Shown in pieces: positions 24,367 through 33,186 of a stretch of DNA of 44,649 nt. Where the stretch lies: the NCBI GenBank assembly GCA_014762625.1, contig JABURQ010000029.1, forward strand, positions 1 to 44,649, given 5' to 3'. Position numbers and translations under genes: made by a program. Source of the DNA: Planctomycetaceae bacterium (lineage in GTDB: Bacteria; Planctomycetota; Planctomycetia; Planctomycetales; Planctomycetaceae). The notes under the pieces were generated by a model. The model did no database searches. It was not told where the DNA came from and saw only the letters and a program-made list of their open reading frames with translations. Positions within the stretch are counted from its first letter, which is position 1, and every line of letters starts with the position of its first letter.

Positions 24367-25419
24367 TCAGGAGGTGAGAACCGACTGCGGCTTTCCTTGC
24401 CGAGGGAGTTTTTCCCACTCCGCAAAAACCTGGGCCCATGAATCCATCGCGACTTGAAGTCCCCATTCCCGTTCCAGTTTTTCGCGAGCCGCTATACGCA
24501 TACGTTCTCGTTCGCCTTTCTCGAAAGCACACCGGCTCGCTTTGTAGACAAATTCCCGATCATCGCGACACAGCCACCCGGTCACGCCGTCCTCCACCTG
24601 GATCCGCCAACCCCCACGGTCATCCACAATCAGAATGGAGCCGGAGGCCATCGCTTCAAAACCGACGCGCGGCAGGTTCTCGAAAGTGTCGGTCGTCATG
24701 ATGATGGCGTCGCACTGTGTGTAGAACGCGCGCTGACTGAGACCACAGGGCGGAAGCGTGCTGACAAACGGTTCGGGAGTTTTCCCGAACTTCTCACGGA
24801 CATTCTCTCCCCAGCCTAAAATCAGCCCCTCCTTGAGGACCGGAGCGGTCATCGTGTCGTAAATCCACAATTGCCGCGGATGGAATTTATCGGCGTCCGC
24901 ACGCGAAATACGACCGAATCGGAACTTTTCCTGAGGACGATTGTCGATGAAGGGGAAATCTTCCGCGTGGAAATACGGCTGAAAAAAGAGCGGTCGATAA
25001 CTTTCGAAGTCTTTGAGCCGAGCGCTCACTTTTTCGAACGCATGCTGAGTTTGATAAAGCTGAAAATCAATCCAACCCTGAGACTGCGCGACGATCTCTT
25101 GCTCGAACGTCCAGGACATGCAGTTCACGAATGTCGTACTGCGAGCGAACTTGTGAATCTGTTCGAGGTTCTCGAGGAACTGGTCGTTACAGAAGGAAAT
25201 ACAATGGAGGCCTTCCAGCGAAGCCCAGTCGTTCGGCTCATGATAGACGCAACCCCTCTCCTCCAATTTCATCCCCTTAAGATTCTCGTCGAGCGGCCCA
25301 CCCGGGCAAACATGAACTTCGATCCCCATCGCCTGCCAACACCGGATCTGATGATCCAGTTCGGTATCTGCTCCTCCGAGAGAACTCGGGTGTCCAATAA
25401 TGCAAAGTGAATTAATCAT
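24367..25419 (-). CDS. Glycosyltransferase, GT4-like (GT-B)
   Basis: A 350-residue GT-B type protein. The start at 25419 has AGGAG six bases upstream. The N-terminus has CIIGHPSSLGGADTEL, the GG-x-E/D acceptor-side loop seen in GT4 enzymes, and the C-terminal half has LPRVGFEAMASGSILIVDDRGG, the E-A-x-A-x-G nucleotide-sugar block, with a conserved ENLPR before it. It would transfer a sugar from a nucleotide donor in the cytosol. Convergent with the ATP-grasp gene (20 bases apart) and last of the glycan-like group. Downstream of it on the same strand there is no gene until 22846. Confidence 0.83.
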   Translation of the reverse strand: MINSLCIIGHPSSLGGADTELDHQIRCWQAMGIEVHVCPGGPLDENLKGMKLEERGCVYHEPNDWASLEGLHCISFCNDQFLENLEQIHKFARSTTFVNCMSWTFEQEIVAQSQGWIDFQLYQTQHAFEKVSARLKDFESYRPLFFQPYFHAEDFPFIDNRPQEKFRFGRISRADADKFHPRQLWIYDTMTAPVLKEGLILGWGENVREKFGKTPEPFVSTLPPCGLSQRAFYTQCDAIIMTTDTFENLPRVGFEAMASGSILIVDDRGGWRIQVEDGVTGWLCRDDREFVYKASRCAFEKGERERMRIAAREKLEREWGLQVAMDSWAQVFAEWEKLPRQGKPQSVLTS

Positions 25420-25601
25420 TTTCGCTCCTGTGACCGGATTTCTCGAACATTCAACCAACCCAAAAGAGTTGTGGCCAAATTTTCACTACCTGTGACACCC
25501 AGTAAAAGAGCAATTCCGCCCTTCCATCAAAATTGATTCAAAAAACAGGACGGCACGCTGTTTGAAAAAGCAGGCAGCGTGGAAGAGCCAAAACATCAAA
25601 A

Positions 25602-25967
25602 GCCGGAGAAGGCCTGTAAGCCGGGTTTTGTCGAGAGCGATCATTTCTCTAGGACGACGATTGCTCGACGCCTCCAGCAACGCACCCGAGAGTCAAACGG
25701 TGCGGACCGCACCTCCTCTCTGCTTGGTCTTGCTCCCGGCAGGGTTTACCAAGCCGGTTCGGTCACCCGAACCGCTGGTGAGCTCTTACCTCACCGTTTC
25801 ACCCTTACCTCCTGGGAAGCGAACTTCCCCGATCGGCGGTTTGCTTTCTGTGGCACTCTCCCTCGCCTCGCGGCGGGTGGGCGTTACCCACTGCCGTGTC
25901 CTGCGGAGCCCGGACTTTCCTCTCCGATGACGAAACATCGCAGCGATCGCTGAGCCTTCTCCGGCAA
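25602..25967 (-). ncRNA. rnpB: RNase P RNA (bacterial class A)
   Basis: On the minus strand the sequence has the class A landmarks in order. GAGGAAAGTCCGGGCTCC (P4 and 5' conserved region) comes first, then CACAGAAA, GGTAAGGGTGAAACGG, GGTAAGAGCTCACCAG, GGTAAACCC and GGGAGCAAGACCAAG. It ends with AGAGAAATGATCGC and ACAAAACCCGGCTTACAG. The ends (GCCGGAGAAGG and CCTTCTCCGGC) pair to form P1. Length about 366. It is the catalytic RNA that matures tRNA 5' ends. The ORFs of 120 codons that overlap it are chance. It lies between a glycosyltransferase gene and an amidohydrolase gene. Confidence 0.95.
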
Positions 25968-25972
25968 GACGT

Positions 25973-25978
25973 ATTCTA
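25973..25978 (-). promoter_or_regulatory. Possible -10 box of rnpB
   Basis: On the minus strand TAGAAT (one mismatch to TATAAT) lies five bases before the P1 5' end, close to the expected spacing. It sits beside a 10-bp palindrome CTACCGGTAG. No good -35 hexamer is seen at 16-18 bases. Confidence 0.3.
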
Positions 25979-26013
25979 CCGGTAGGACACCCAATTCGCT
26001 ACGAGGGTTCTTA

Positions 26014-27585
26014 TTATGCCGGGCGATATTTGAGCGAACGGCCCGGTTGTAAGTCTCCCGTAATTTCGATCGGCTCCCCGGCTTGTAGAATCGGCACGCC
26101 GTTCACGATGACATGTTCGATGCCGAGACACGTTTGTTGCGGATCGTCGTAAGTCGCCCGGTCGGAGACGGTCTGCGGATCAAAGACGACCACGTCGGCG
26201 AAAGTATTCTCGCGGATTTCGCCTCGGTCTTCGAGACCGAATCGTTGGGCAGGAATGCCGGTCATTTTGTGGACAGCCTGTTCCAGGGAAAAGAGTTTCC
26301 GATCCCGCACCATCGGTCCCAGCAGACGCCCCGCAGACCCGAACACGCGCGGATGAACGTGGGCGCTCTCATGGTAAATGCCGTCCGAACCCATCATATA
26401 GAGGTCGTGCTGCAGGAAGGGCTCGATGAGGCGGTCGTCCCCCTGATCGAACACCAGCAGAACCGCCAACCGCTCTTCCAACAGAAAACGGAACAGAGCT
26501 TCTTCCGCCGGCAAATCGACCTCGTCGACATACTGCGCGAGACTTTTTCCCTGATGGACGGCGTTTTCGGAACTGGCGGTCCAGGCGATTTTGATGTGGT
26601 CGAGGTCGAGTCGATAAAGCTTGAGACCCTCAGCGAATTGAGCTTTGACCGCTGGATCGCGCATTTTTGTCATCGCCGCCAGAGGACCGTCTTCCCAGAC
26701 TTCGTACGGCAGCAGGTAATTGAGCATCGTCGAGCCGGGTTGATAGGGATAGACATCAAAGGATATATCGACTTGATGCCGGGCTTCACGATCGATGTAT
26801 TCCAGAATCGGTTCGATATCGTCGGAAGTGAGACCTTTGAGGTGAGAAATATGAACCCGCACGCCCGCGCGGCGTCCGATTTCGACCGCCTCCTTCAAAC
26901 CGTTCATGATGCCGGTTTTGTAGCGCATATGCGTCACATAGAGACCATCATACGGGGCCATCGCTTCGCAGGCTCGCACCAGTTCCTCCGTCGTGGAAAA
27001 ACATTGAGCGATGTAGTCGAGTCCCGTCGACAACCCGACTGCTCCGGCCTCCATTCCCGCTCGGATCTCGCCGCAAATCTGTCGCATTTGGAAATCATCG
27101 ACCGCCTGACGCCCAAAACCACACGCCAGCGTCCGAACGTTGGCGTAGGGGACATGAGGGATGAAGTTCTGAACATTTCGCCCTTCTGCGAACTCCATGA
27201 ACTCCGCCAAAGAGCGCCAACCGCGATATTCATCCAGCCGCAAAGCGTTCAACGCACGCAAGTAGAATGTCCATTCCAACGCCGTCTGATCGTTGACGGG
27301 CGCATACGAGATGCCGTCCGCCATGATCACTTCGGTGGTGAACCCCTGCGTCGTCTTGGCAGACAGTTGCTCGGTCTTCAGCAACCAGCCATCGGTGTGA
27401 TTGTGGACATCGATAAATCCGGGGGCCACCGCTTTGCCGCCGGCGTCGATCACCGCTTGGGCGTCCGCGTTTGAAAGATCGCCGATCTTCGCGATGCGAT
27501 CTCCGGCAAGGCCGATGTCGGCGGGCCGGGACTCGGCTCCGGTCCCATCGATGAGAATTCCGTTACGGATCAGGATGTCGAACAA
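26014..27585 (-). CDS. N-acyl-D-amino-acid deacylase-like amidohydrolase
   Basis: A 523-residue cytosolic metal-dependent amidohydrolase. It opens with the standard small beta-domain (FDILIRNGILIDGTG), then PGFIDVHNHTDGW with the H-x-H metal pair, THMRYKT, VHISHLKGLT and a terminal GSDGIYHESAHVHPR. The HPRVFGSAGRLLGP block is typical of D-aminoacylases. It would hydrolyse N-acyl-D-amino acids or related amides; the exact substrate is unknown. It is divergent from the exported gamma-glutamyltransferase gene. Confident at family level. Confidence 0.87.
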   Translation of the reverse strand: MFDILIRNGILIDGTGAESRPADIGLAGDRIAKIGDLSNADAQAVIDAGGKAVAPGFIDVHNHTDGWLLKTEQLSAKTTQGFTTEVIMADGISYAPVNDQTALEWTFYLRALNALRLDEYRGWRSLAEFMEFAEGRNVQNFIPHVPYANVRTLACGFGRQAVDDFQMRQICGEIRAGMEAGAVGLSTGLDYIAQCFSTTEELVRACEAMAPYDGLYVTHMRYKTGIMNGLKEAVEIGRRAGVRVHISHLKGLTSDDIEPILEYIDREARHQVDISFDVYPYQPGSTMLNYLLPYEVWEDGPLAAMTKMRDPAVKAQFAEGLKLYRLDLDHIKIAWTASSENAVHQGKSLAQYVDEVDLPAEEALFRFLLEERLAVLLVFDQGDDRLIEPFLQHDLYMMGSDGIYHESAHVHPRVFGSAGRLLGPMVRDRKLFSLEQAVHKMTGIPAQRFGLEDRGEIRENTFADVVVFDPQTVSDRATYDDPQQTCLGIEHVIVNGVPILQAGEPIEITGDLQPGRSLKYRPA

Positions 27586-27768
27586 GAAATCACTCGCTTT
27601 GGTCTGAAGTAGGGCCCGTCCCCATCATATCCTCTACGGATATAAGATCCACGAACAGCAACTGTAAAGACCGGGCGAGTTCCCAAGTTCCCGGACTCAG
27701 CTTGACTCCGCGCCTCCCTCCACCGAGACTCAGTGGAAAAGCGCGGGAAACTTTTCAGGAATTATCAC

Positions 27769-29505
27769 ATGAGAACTCTCACCGTCGTCGTCTTGATCGG
27801 CTGGACATCGTCGCTTCTCGCTGCGGGACCGTTTGAACGCCCTGCCCGAACTCCCGTCGTCACAGCCGCCGGGCGGCAGGGCATGGTGGTGTCCAATTGC
27901 GATATCGCCTCACAAGTGGGAGTCGAGGTTCTCGCGGAGGGAGGAAACGCCGTCGATGCCGCGATTGCGGTCGGGTTCGCGCTCACCGTCACCTGGCCGG
28001 AGGCGGGAAACATCGGAGGGGGAGGATTCATGATGGTCGCGCCGTCCGACCGGGATGTGGTGTGCATCGAATACCGGGAAACGGCTCCCGACGCCGTCGA
28101 AGCGGATTCGTTATCGAAGTGGACAAACCGCCGTCACGAACGGATGGTGGGAGTTCCGGGAACGGTTCGCGGCTTCTGGCTGGCTCATCAGAGATACGGC
28201 ACACTCCCCTGGAAACGACTGGTCGAACCCGCCATTAAACTGGCTTCTGAAGGGATCGAGGCCGATGAGTTTCTGGCGTGGACACTCAATGGCATTCTCA
28301 GACAGGAAGACATTCAAACCGATCCGCGGTACGCCGAATTTCGACGTGTGTTCGGACCGCCCGACAAACAATACTGGACCGCCGGGGATCGACTGGTGCA
28401 ACCCGATCTCGGAAAGACATTCACACTGATCGCGGAGCGGGGCGCCGATGCGTTTTATGAAGGTCCGATCGCGGAACAAATTGTCGCTCAGATGAAACGG
28501 GGGGATGGCTGGATCACTTTGGAGGATTTGAAGTCGTACCGCGCCAATCATCGTCCGGCAATTCACGCACAGATTAAAGGCTACGACTTCTATGGCGCAC
28601 CGCTACCCAGTTCGGGCGGAACGACGGTCCTGATGGAACTGAGAATGCTGGAAACGCTGGGGGTTCAAAAATCTCCCGACTATTTCTGGTCGATGGAACA
28701 CATCCACCTGATGACGGAAATCATGAAGCGTGCGTTTCGCGAGCGGGCCGCTTATCTGGGGGACGCTGATTTCGTCGACATCAATCCTGTCGTCTGGTCC
28801 CGAGACCACGCCGCCCAACTGGCACAATCCATCGATCCTGAACAAGCCACGCCGAGCATCGAACTCGCCGGGGATATTCCCGTGACGAGAGAGCTTTACG
28901 AATCTCCACAAACGACTCATTTTTCGGTTATCGATGAAAACGGGATGGGGGTCAGCAATACCTACACACTCGAAGCCAGCTACGGAAGCTGCGTTGTGGT
29001 GAAAGGAGCCGGTTTTCTTTTGAACAACGAAATGGGTGATTTCAACCCGATCCCCGGACGGACCGATACGGAAGGACGCATCGGAACACAACCGAATCTG
29101 ATGGCTCCCGGGAAACGAATGCTGAGTTCGCAATCTCCCGTCATCATCAAACAAGACGGCAAGGTCAAACTGCTGGTCGGCTCTCCGGGCGGTCGCACGA
29201 TTATCAATACGGTCTTCGAGATCCTCGTACAGACCCTGTTCTTCGAACGTTCACTGGAGGATGCGGTGAACGGACCGCGATTTCATCACCAGTGGTTCCC
29301 CGACATTTTACATCTCGAGTCCGATTTATCGTTGTTGCCGGAGGATGTTCAGGAGGGACTGAAACAACGTGGACAGAATCTGTCCGTCCGGGAATCCGCG
29401 CGACAGGGTTCAGCGCATTGCATCGAAGTCGATCTCAAGTCCGGGGTCGCAACAGGCGTCGCGGACTGGCGACGTGGAGGAGCGGCAATCGCCGTGAAAA
29501 AATAG
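27769..29505 (+). CDS. ggt: Exported gamma-glutamyltransferase
   Basis: A 578-residue precursor. AGGAA lies eight bases upstream of the ATG at 27769, which opens a signal peptide (TVVVLIGWTSSLLAAG). GGNAVDAAIAVGFALTV and GNIGGGGFMMV are in the large-subunit part. The autocatalytic cleavage site is at TTHFSV (Thr383, the nucleophile), followed by the small subunit (GVSNTYTLEASYGS, GFLLNNEMGDF, GSPGGRTIIN). It cleaves gamma-glutamyl bonds, such as glutathione, in the periplasm. The genome segment also encodes a glutamate-cysteine ligase-like enzyme at 31317, so gamma-glutamyl metabolism is shared. Confidence 0.92.
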   Translation: MRTLTVVVLIGWTSSLLAAGPFERPARTPVVTAAGRQGMVVSNCDIASQVGVEVLAEGGNAVDAAIAVGFALTVTWPEAGNIGGGGFMMVAPSDRDVVCIEYRETAPDAVEADSLSKWTNRRHERMVGVPGTVRGFWLAHQRYGTLPWKRLVEPAIKLASEGIEADEFLAWTLNGILRQEDIQTDPRYAEFRRVFGPPDKQYWTAGDRLVQPDLGKTFTLIAERGADAFYEGPIAEQIVAQMKRGDGWITLEDLKSYRANHRPAIHAQIKGYDFYGAPLPSSGGTTVLMELRMLETLGVQKSPDYFWSMEHIHLMTEIMKRAFRERAAYLGDADFVDINPVVWSRDHAAQLAQSIDPEQATPSIELAGDIPVTRELYESPQTTHFSVIDENGMGVSNTYTLEASYGSCVVVKGAGFLLNNEMGDFNPIPGRTDTEGRIGTQPNLMAPGKRMLSSQSPVIIKQDGKVKLLVGSPGGRTIINTVFEILVQTLFFERSLEDAVNGPRFHHQWFPDILHLESDLSLLPEDVQEGLKQRGQNLSVRESARQGSAHCIEVDLKSGVATGVADWRRGGAAIAVKK

Positions 29506-29614
29506 GCGATTTTGTCCCGGAAGCAACGGTTCAACGTTAAACTGCGATTTCAATTTGTTCGGATCTCGGCAATATTACGTGTGGTCGCCCGAATAACGTA
29601 ACTTGGAGATTTGT

Positions 29615-30037
29615 ATGAAACCTACAGGATTGTTCGCCTCCGTTGGATTACTCGTCTTACGAATTGTTTCCGGTGCGATGATGATTGCCGCTCACGGCTG
29701 GGGTAAGTACGAGAGCTTCGCTGACAAAGCCGACAGTTTTGCTGACCCGCTGGGGCTCGGTCCCAAATGGAGCCTGATTTGCACCATCATTACGGAAGTG
29801 GCCTGTTCGGCTTTGCTGGTAATCGGACTCGGCACGCGACTCGCGGCCGCCGCTTTAGTGTTCACGTTTGGCGTCGTTATTTTTGTGGTCCACGGAGAGG
29901 ATAGCGTCCTCGATAGAGAACTCCCGATCCTGTATCTGGGTATCTATGCCACAATCGTAGCGACGGGTCCTGGAATCTTCTCCTTCGACGCTCTGATAGC
30001 CCGCCGTCGTCGGAAGCAAAAAGAAAAAGGCGAGTAA
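29615..30037 (+). CDS. DoxX family membrane protein
   Basis: A 140-residue protein with four predicted membrane segments (about residues 6-24, 50-70, 77-97, 108-128). The first segment ends in GWGKYESF, the family's usual sequence after helix 1 (G-x-x-K). GGAG lies six bases before the ATG; an in-frame ATG 12 bases earlier lacks this spacing. DoxX-like proteins are small membrane proteins of varied or unknown redox-related function. It follows the ggt gene by 109 bases and precedes the M20D gene by 46, so it could be co-transcribed with them. Confidence 0.85.
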   Translation: MKPTGLFASVGLLVLRIVSGAMMIAAHGWGKYESFADKADSFADPLGLGPKWSLICTIITEVACSALLVIGLGTRLAAAALVFTFGVVIFVVHGEDSVLDRELPILYLGIYATIVATGPGIFSFDALIARRRRKQKEKGE

Positions 30038-30083
30038 CTCAGTCTCTCACCCTCAATTCAAGACGGATACCAAGGCAGATATT

Positions 30084-31301
30084 GTGAATGAACCAGTAGA
30101 GACCACCTGGAGAGAGACTCTCGATCAGGTTGTCGATGAGCAATTTGAACGCATTCGACAAGTGCGGCGACACTTGCATCGCCAGCCGGAACCGAGCGGG
30201 GAAGAATTCCAGACTTCGCTGTATCTGGCGGAGCGGTTGGCGGAGTTTGGCCTGGAACCGAAACTCGGTCCCGAAAAGAGGGGGCTGGTCGTCGATCTCG
30301 GAGACGAAGAACCGAAACTGGGATTGCGAGGCGATATCGACGCCCTCCGCATCCAGGATGAGAAACAGGTCGACTATTGCAGCCACGTTGATGGTGTCAT
30401 GCATGCCTGCGGTCACGATGCACACTCGGCAACAATTTTCGGTGCCATCGCCACACTCGCCGAAATGCGAAAACGTGCCGCCCTCCCCTGGCCGGTGAAT
30501 TGTCGCGGCATCTTTCAACCCGCCGAAGAGACCAACCAAGGCGCGCTCGAAATGATGGCAGCGGGCGTTTTGAAGGGACTCCACTCCCTGCTGGGGGTTC
30601 ATATGGATCCATCCCGAATGGTGGGAACCATCGGCGTCCGACAGGGAGACTTCACCGCCGACTGCCACGAGATGAAAATCGAAGTCACCGGACGCGGCGC
30701 CCACGCCGCCCGGCCTCACGAAGCCATCGATCCGATCTCGGCGACCGCGCAGTTGATCAGTTCAATTTACCTGTTTGTCCCGCGCGGGACGAATTCTCAG
30801 GACCCGGTCGTGGTGACGTTCGGTCAAATTGAAGGAGGCTACGCCCCCAATGCGATTCCCGATAAAGTCGTCGTTCGGGGCACCTTACGGACTCTCGATA
30901 CACAGGTCAGTGAAGCGACGATGCGACACGTCGACCGACTGCTTCGTGGTGTCGCGGAAGCTTCGGAAACTCAGATTACTATCGAATGGACCTCAGGACC
31001 TCCCCCGGTCAAGAACGATCGCGATCTGACGCGTCTCCTCATACAAGCGGGACGCACCACCATTGGTAGCGAAAACGTGAAAACCATTCCCCGAGCCAGT
31101 ATGGGAGGGGAAGACTTCGCCAATTATCTCACCGAAGTTCGTGGAGCGATGTTTCGTTTGGGGTGCGCCCGAGCCGAAAACGCGCCTCCCCTGCATTCGT
31201 CGCTGTTTGATATCGACGAAGAGGCATTAAGAGTTGGAACGAAAGTGTTGGTATCTGCGGCGATTCTCTGGCACGATCCCGATCGAAACACGAGCGATTA
31301 A
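30084..31301 (+). CDS. M20D family amidohydrolase (hippuricase/IAA-amino acid hydrolase-like)
   Basis: A 405-residue enzyme starting at GTG 30084 (an ATG four bases on is out of frame). The motifs are LRGDIDALRI, MHACGHDAHSA (Cys and His metal ligands), FQPAEET (catalytic Glu), LGVHMDP, and RASMGGEDFANYL. These are the M20D pattern, in which a Cys replaces the first metal His. Members cleave N-acyl or aromatic amino-acid conjugates. It runs into the YbdK-type ligase gene with 15 bases between, so the two form an operon of a conjugate hydrolase and a conjugate-forming ligase. Confidence 0.87.
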   Translation: MNEPVETTWRETLDQVVDEQFERIRQVRRHLHRQPEPSGEEFQTSLYLAERLAEFGLEPKLGPEKRGLVVDLGDEEPKLGLRGDIDALRIQDEKQVDYCSHVDGVMHACGHDAHSATIFGAIATLAEMRKRAALPWPVNCRGIFQPAEETNQGALEMMAAGVLKGLHSLLGVHMDPSRMVGTIGVRQGDFTADCHEMKIEVTGRGAHAARPHEAIDPISATAQLISSIYLFVPRGTNSQDPVVVTFGQIEGGYAPNAIPDKVVVRGTLRTLDTQVSEATMRHVDRLLRGVAEASETQITIEWTSGPPPVKNDRDLTRLLIQAGRTTIGSENVKTIPRASMGGEDFANYLTEVRGAMFRLGCARAENAPPLHSSLFDIDEEALRVGTKVLVSAAILWHDPDRNTSD

Positions 31302-31316
31302 TACGGAAAGCGAGTG

Positions 31317-32432
31317 ATGGAACGAATTGAATTCAGCGCATCGTCGGAACCGTCTTTGGGAGTCGAAATCGAGTTAGCGCTCGTCGATAAACAGACGGGA
31401 GCACTCACCTCCGCCTGCCCCGAATTGATTGCCAATCTTCCCGAATTGGAACGGGGAGCCATCAAACCGGAATTAATGCAGTGTTATATCGAACTCAATA
31501 CGGACGTCTGCCATTCAGTCGCGGAAGCCGGCGATCAATTGCAAAAGAATCTCGCCGCCCTCGAATCGGTCGCCGAACCGCGGAATGTCGGCCTGTTATG
31601 GTCGGCAACGCACCCGTTTTCGTCCTGGCACGATCAGGATGTGACCGAAAACGATCGCTATCGAGGTCTCGTCGGACTCCTCCAGGATACCGCCCGCCAA
31701 CTGGTGACGTTCGGGCTTCACGTCCATGTGGGAGTCGATTCGGGAGACAAAGCGGTCATGATTTGCGACCGACTGCTCCGACATCTGCCGACTCTTCTCG
31801 CGGCGAGTTGTAACAGTCCCTTTTGGGAAGGTCGCATGACGGGCCTCAGTTCGTGGCGGACAAAAGTGATGGAAGGTCTGCCAACCGCGGGTTTACCCCC
31901 CTTCATGCGGAACTGGAGCGAGTACGTCTGGCTGATCAATCACCTGATCGAAACCGGATTCATCGAAACGATCCGCGAAATCTGGTGGGATGTCCGCCCG
32001 CATCATAACTTCGGTACGGTCGAAGTCCGTGTCTGCGATATGCCGGGAAGTTTGCAAGACGTCAAAGCGATGACAGCACTCATTCACTGTCTGGTCAAAC
32101 GGCTTTCGGATGAGATCGATCAAGGCACCTATCAGCACGACTGTCACCCCATGATGGTTCGACAGAATAAATGGCGCGCCGCCCGTTACGGACTCGAAGC
32201 CGAACTGATCGACACCATGAGTCACGAAATGATTCCGGTGCGGACGATTCTGAAACAGCACGTCGAAAAACTTCGCCCCATCAGCCAGGAATTGAACTGT
32301 TCCGATGAACTCGAAGACGTCTTGAGAATCGCCGACAGCCCCACCTGGGCCGAACAGCAGATGCGTCAACGGATCGAACTGGATGACCCCGCCGAACTAG
32401 TTAGGTGGATGCTCAATCAGTCGACGAATTAG
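31317..32432 (+). CDS. ybdK: YbdK-type glutamate-cysteine ligase (carboxylate-amine ligase)
   Basis: A 371-residue enzyme of the GCS2 family. It has the N-terminal LGVEIELALVD (metal Glu pair), ELNTDVCHSV, FGLHVHVGVDSGD, RNWSEYVWLI and FGTVEVRVCDMPGS. These are the ordered blocks of bacterial YbdK/GCS2 ligases, which use ATP to join an amino acid carboxylate and an amine, typically gamma-Glu-Cys. GGAAAG lies a few bases upstream. It follows the M20D gene by 15 bases. Its tail overlaps the tail of the convergent 61-aa gene by 20 bases. Confidence 0.88.
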   Translation: MERIEFSASSEPSLGVEIELALVDKQTGALTSACPELIANLPELERGAIKPELMQCYIELNTDVCHSVAEAGDQLQKNLAALESVAEPRNVGLLWSATHPFSSWHDQDVTENDRYRGLVGLLQDTARQLVTFGLHVHVGVDSGDKAVMICDRLLRHLPTLLAASCNSPFWEGRMTGLSSWRTKVMEGLPTAGLPPFMRNWSEYVWLINHLIETGFIETIREIWWDVRPHHNFGTVEVRVCDMPGSLQDVKAMTALIHCLVKRLSDEIDQGTYQHDCHPMMVRQNKWRAARYGLEAELIDTMSHEMIPVRTILKQHVEKLRPISQELNCSDELEDVLRIADSPTWAEQQMRQRIELDDPAELVRWMLNQSTN

Positions 32433-32598
32433 CCTCGTCGATTTTCTCGAACCCCTCGCAATCGATGACCGGCTGAGGCGGATATTTCGGGTAGCGTTTC
32501 TCGTCTTTAGATTTCTGACACATCAGAAATCGCGAGCCCTTGCCGGAAACGACCGATTTGTGATATCGGCAAAATTCGCACAACGTCGGAATAGTCAT
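32413..32598 (-). CDS. Small Cys-rich protein (61 aa), probable metal-binding
   Basis: A 61-residue protein with four Cys: CEFC near residues 7-10, CQKS at about 27 and DCEGF near 47. This spacing could bind one zinc. The C-terminus is acidic. GAAGAAG lies before the ATG. It is the last minus-strand gene below the GNAT gene (37 bases apart) and may belong to that transcript. Function unknown; I do not recognise a named family. Confidence 0.6.
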   Translation of the reverse strand: MTIPTLCEFCRYHKSVVSGKGSRFLMCQKSKDEKRYPKYPPQPVIDCEGFEKIDEANSSTD

Positions 32599-32635
32599 CG
32601 CTTCTTCACTTCAGCAGAGTTCGCGAAACTGATGA

Positions 32636-33163
32636 TCAATACTCTCGCCTTAACTGTTCTTCTTTGAAAATCTGAAAGCCGGATTTTTGGTACAGTTTCA
32701 GAGCAGCGGGATGATCGAAGGTGCAAGTGTGTAACCAGAAACGCTGTGGATTTTGGTTCCAGACTTCCCGAATCACCCAGTTCAGAAACCAGGTTCCCAA
32801 CCCCCGCCCGTGGTGCTCTCCCAGGAGACCGAACTGGACGAGTTCGATATCCAACTCATTGCGACCATCGAGTTCCGCGAAGCCCGCCGGAGCTCCATCC
32901 ACATGCAGCACAAACATCCGCGTGTCGGGGTGCTGAATGACGCTGGCGAGCTCTCCATCAGACATTTTGCGCCGACTGAGCCAGCGATAATTCCGACCGA
33001 CGGCATCATACAAGAAGCGATAATAGTCCACGCTGGGAGAATCGACTTCCAACACGTCAATCCGCCCCTGCGGAGTGCTGACTTCTCTCCCACCGGGTTC
33101 CCGCATCTCCAGATGGTAGACAGTCACCTCCACCAAATCGGGAGCATCGTTCTCAATCGTCAT
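32636..33163 (-). CDS. GNAT family N-acetyltransferase
   Basis: A 175-residue acetyltransferase. It shows the acetyl-CoA site FGLLGEHHGRGLGTWFLNW (the Q/R-x-x-G-x-G/A motif as H-H-G-R-G-L-G) and the last strand block HPAALKLYQKSGFQIF. Such enzymes acetylate an amine of a protein, antibiotic or metabolite; the substrate is unknown. It starts 24 bases after the DUF1559 gene, so it probably lies at the end of the pseudopilin transcript. It has no Shine-Dalgarno, which suggests dependence on upstream translation. Confidence 0.83.
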   Translation of the reverse strand: MTIENDAPDLVEVTVYHLEMREPGGREVSTPQGRIDVLEVDSPSVDYYRFLYDAVGRNYRWLSRRKMSDGELASVIQHPDTRMFVLHVDGAPAGFAELDGRNELDIELVQFGLLGEHHGRGLGTWFLNWVIREVWNQNPQRFWLHTCTFDHPAALKLYQKSGFQIFKEEQLRREY

Positions 33164-33186
33164 TGTTAATCTGGGCTAGAATGGTC

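Noticed and set aside
25562-25953. Two 120-codon ORFs on the plus strand
   Set aside because: They lie across the RNase P RNA; their length reflects the structured RNA's base composition.
26113-27474. 453-codon plus-strand ORF opposite the D-aminoacylase gene
   Set aside because: It is a long antisense shadow: the minus strand encodes a full amidohydrolase with all motifs, and the plus-strand translation shows no domain.
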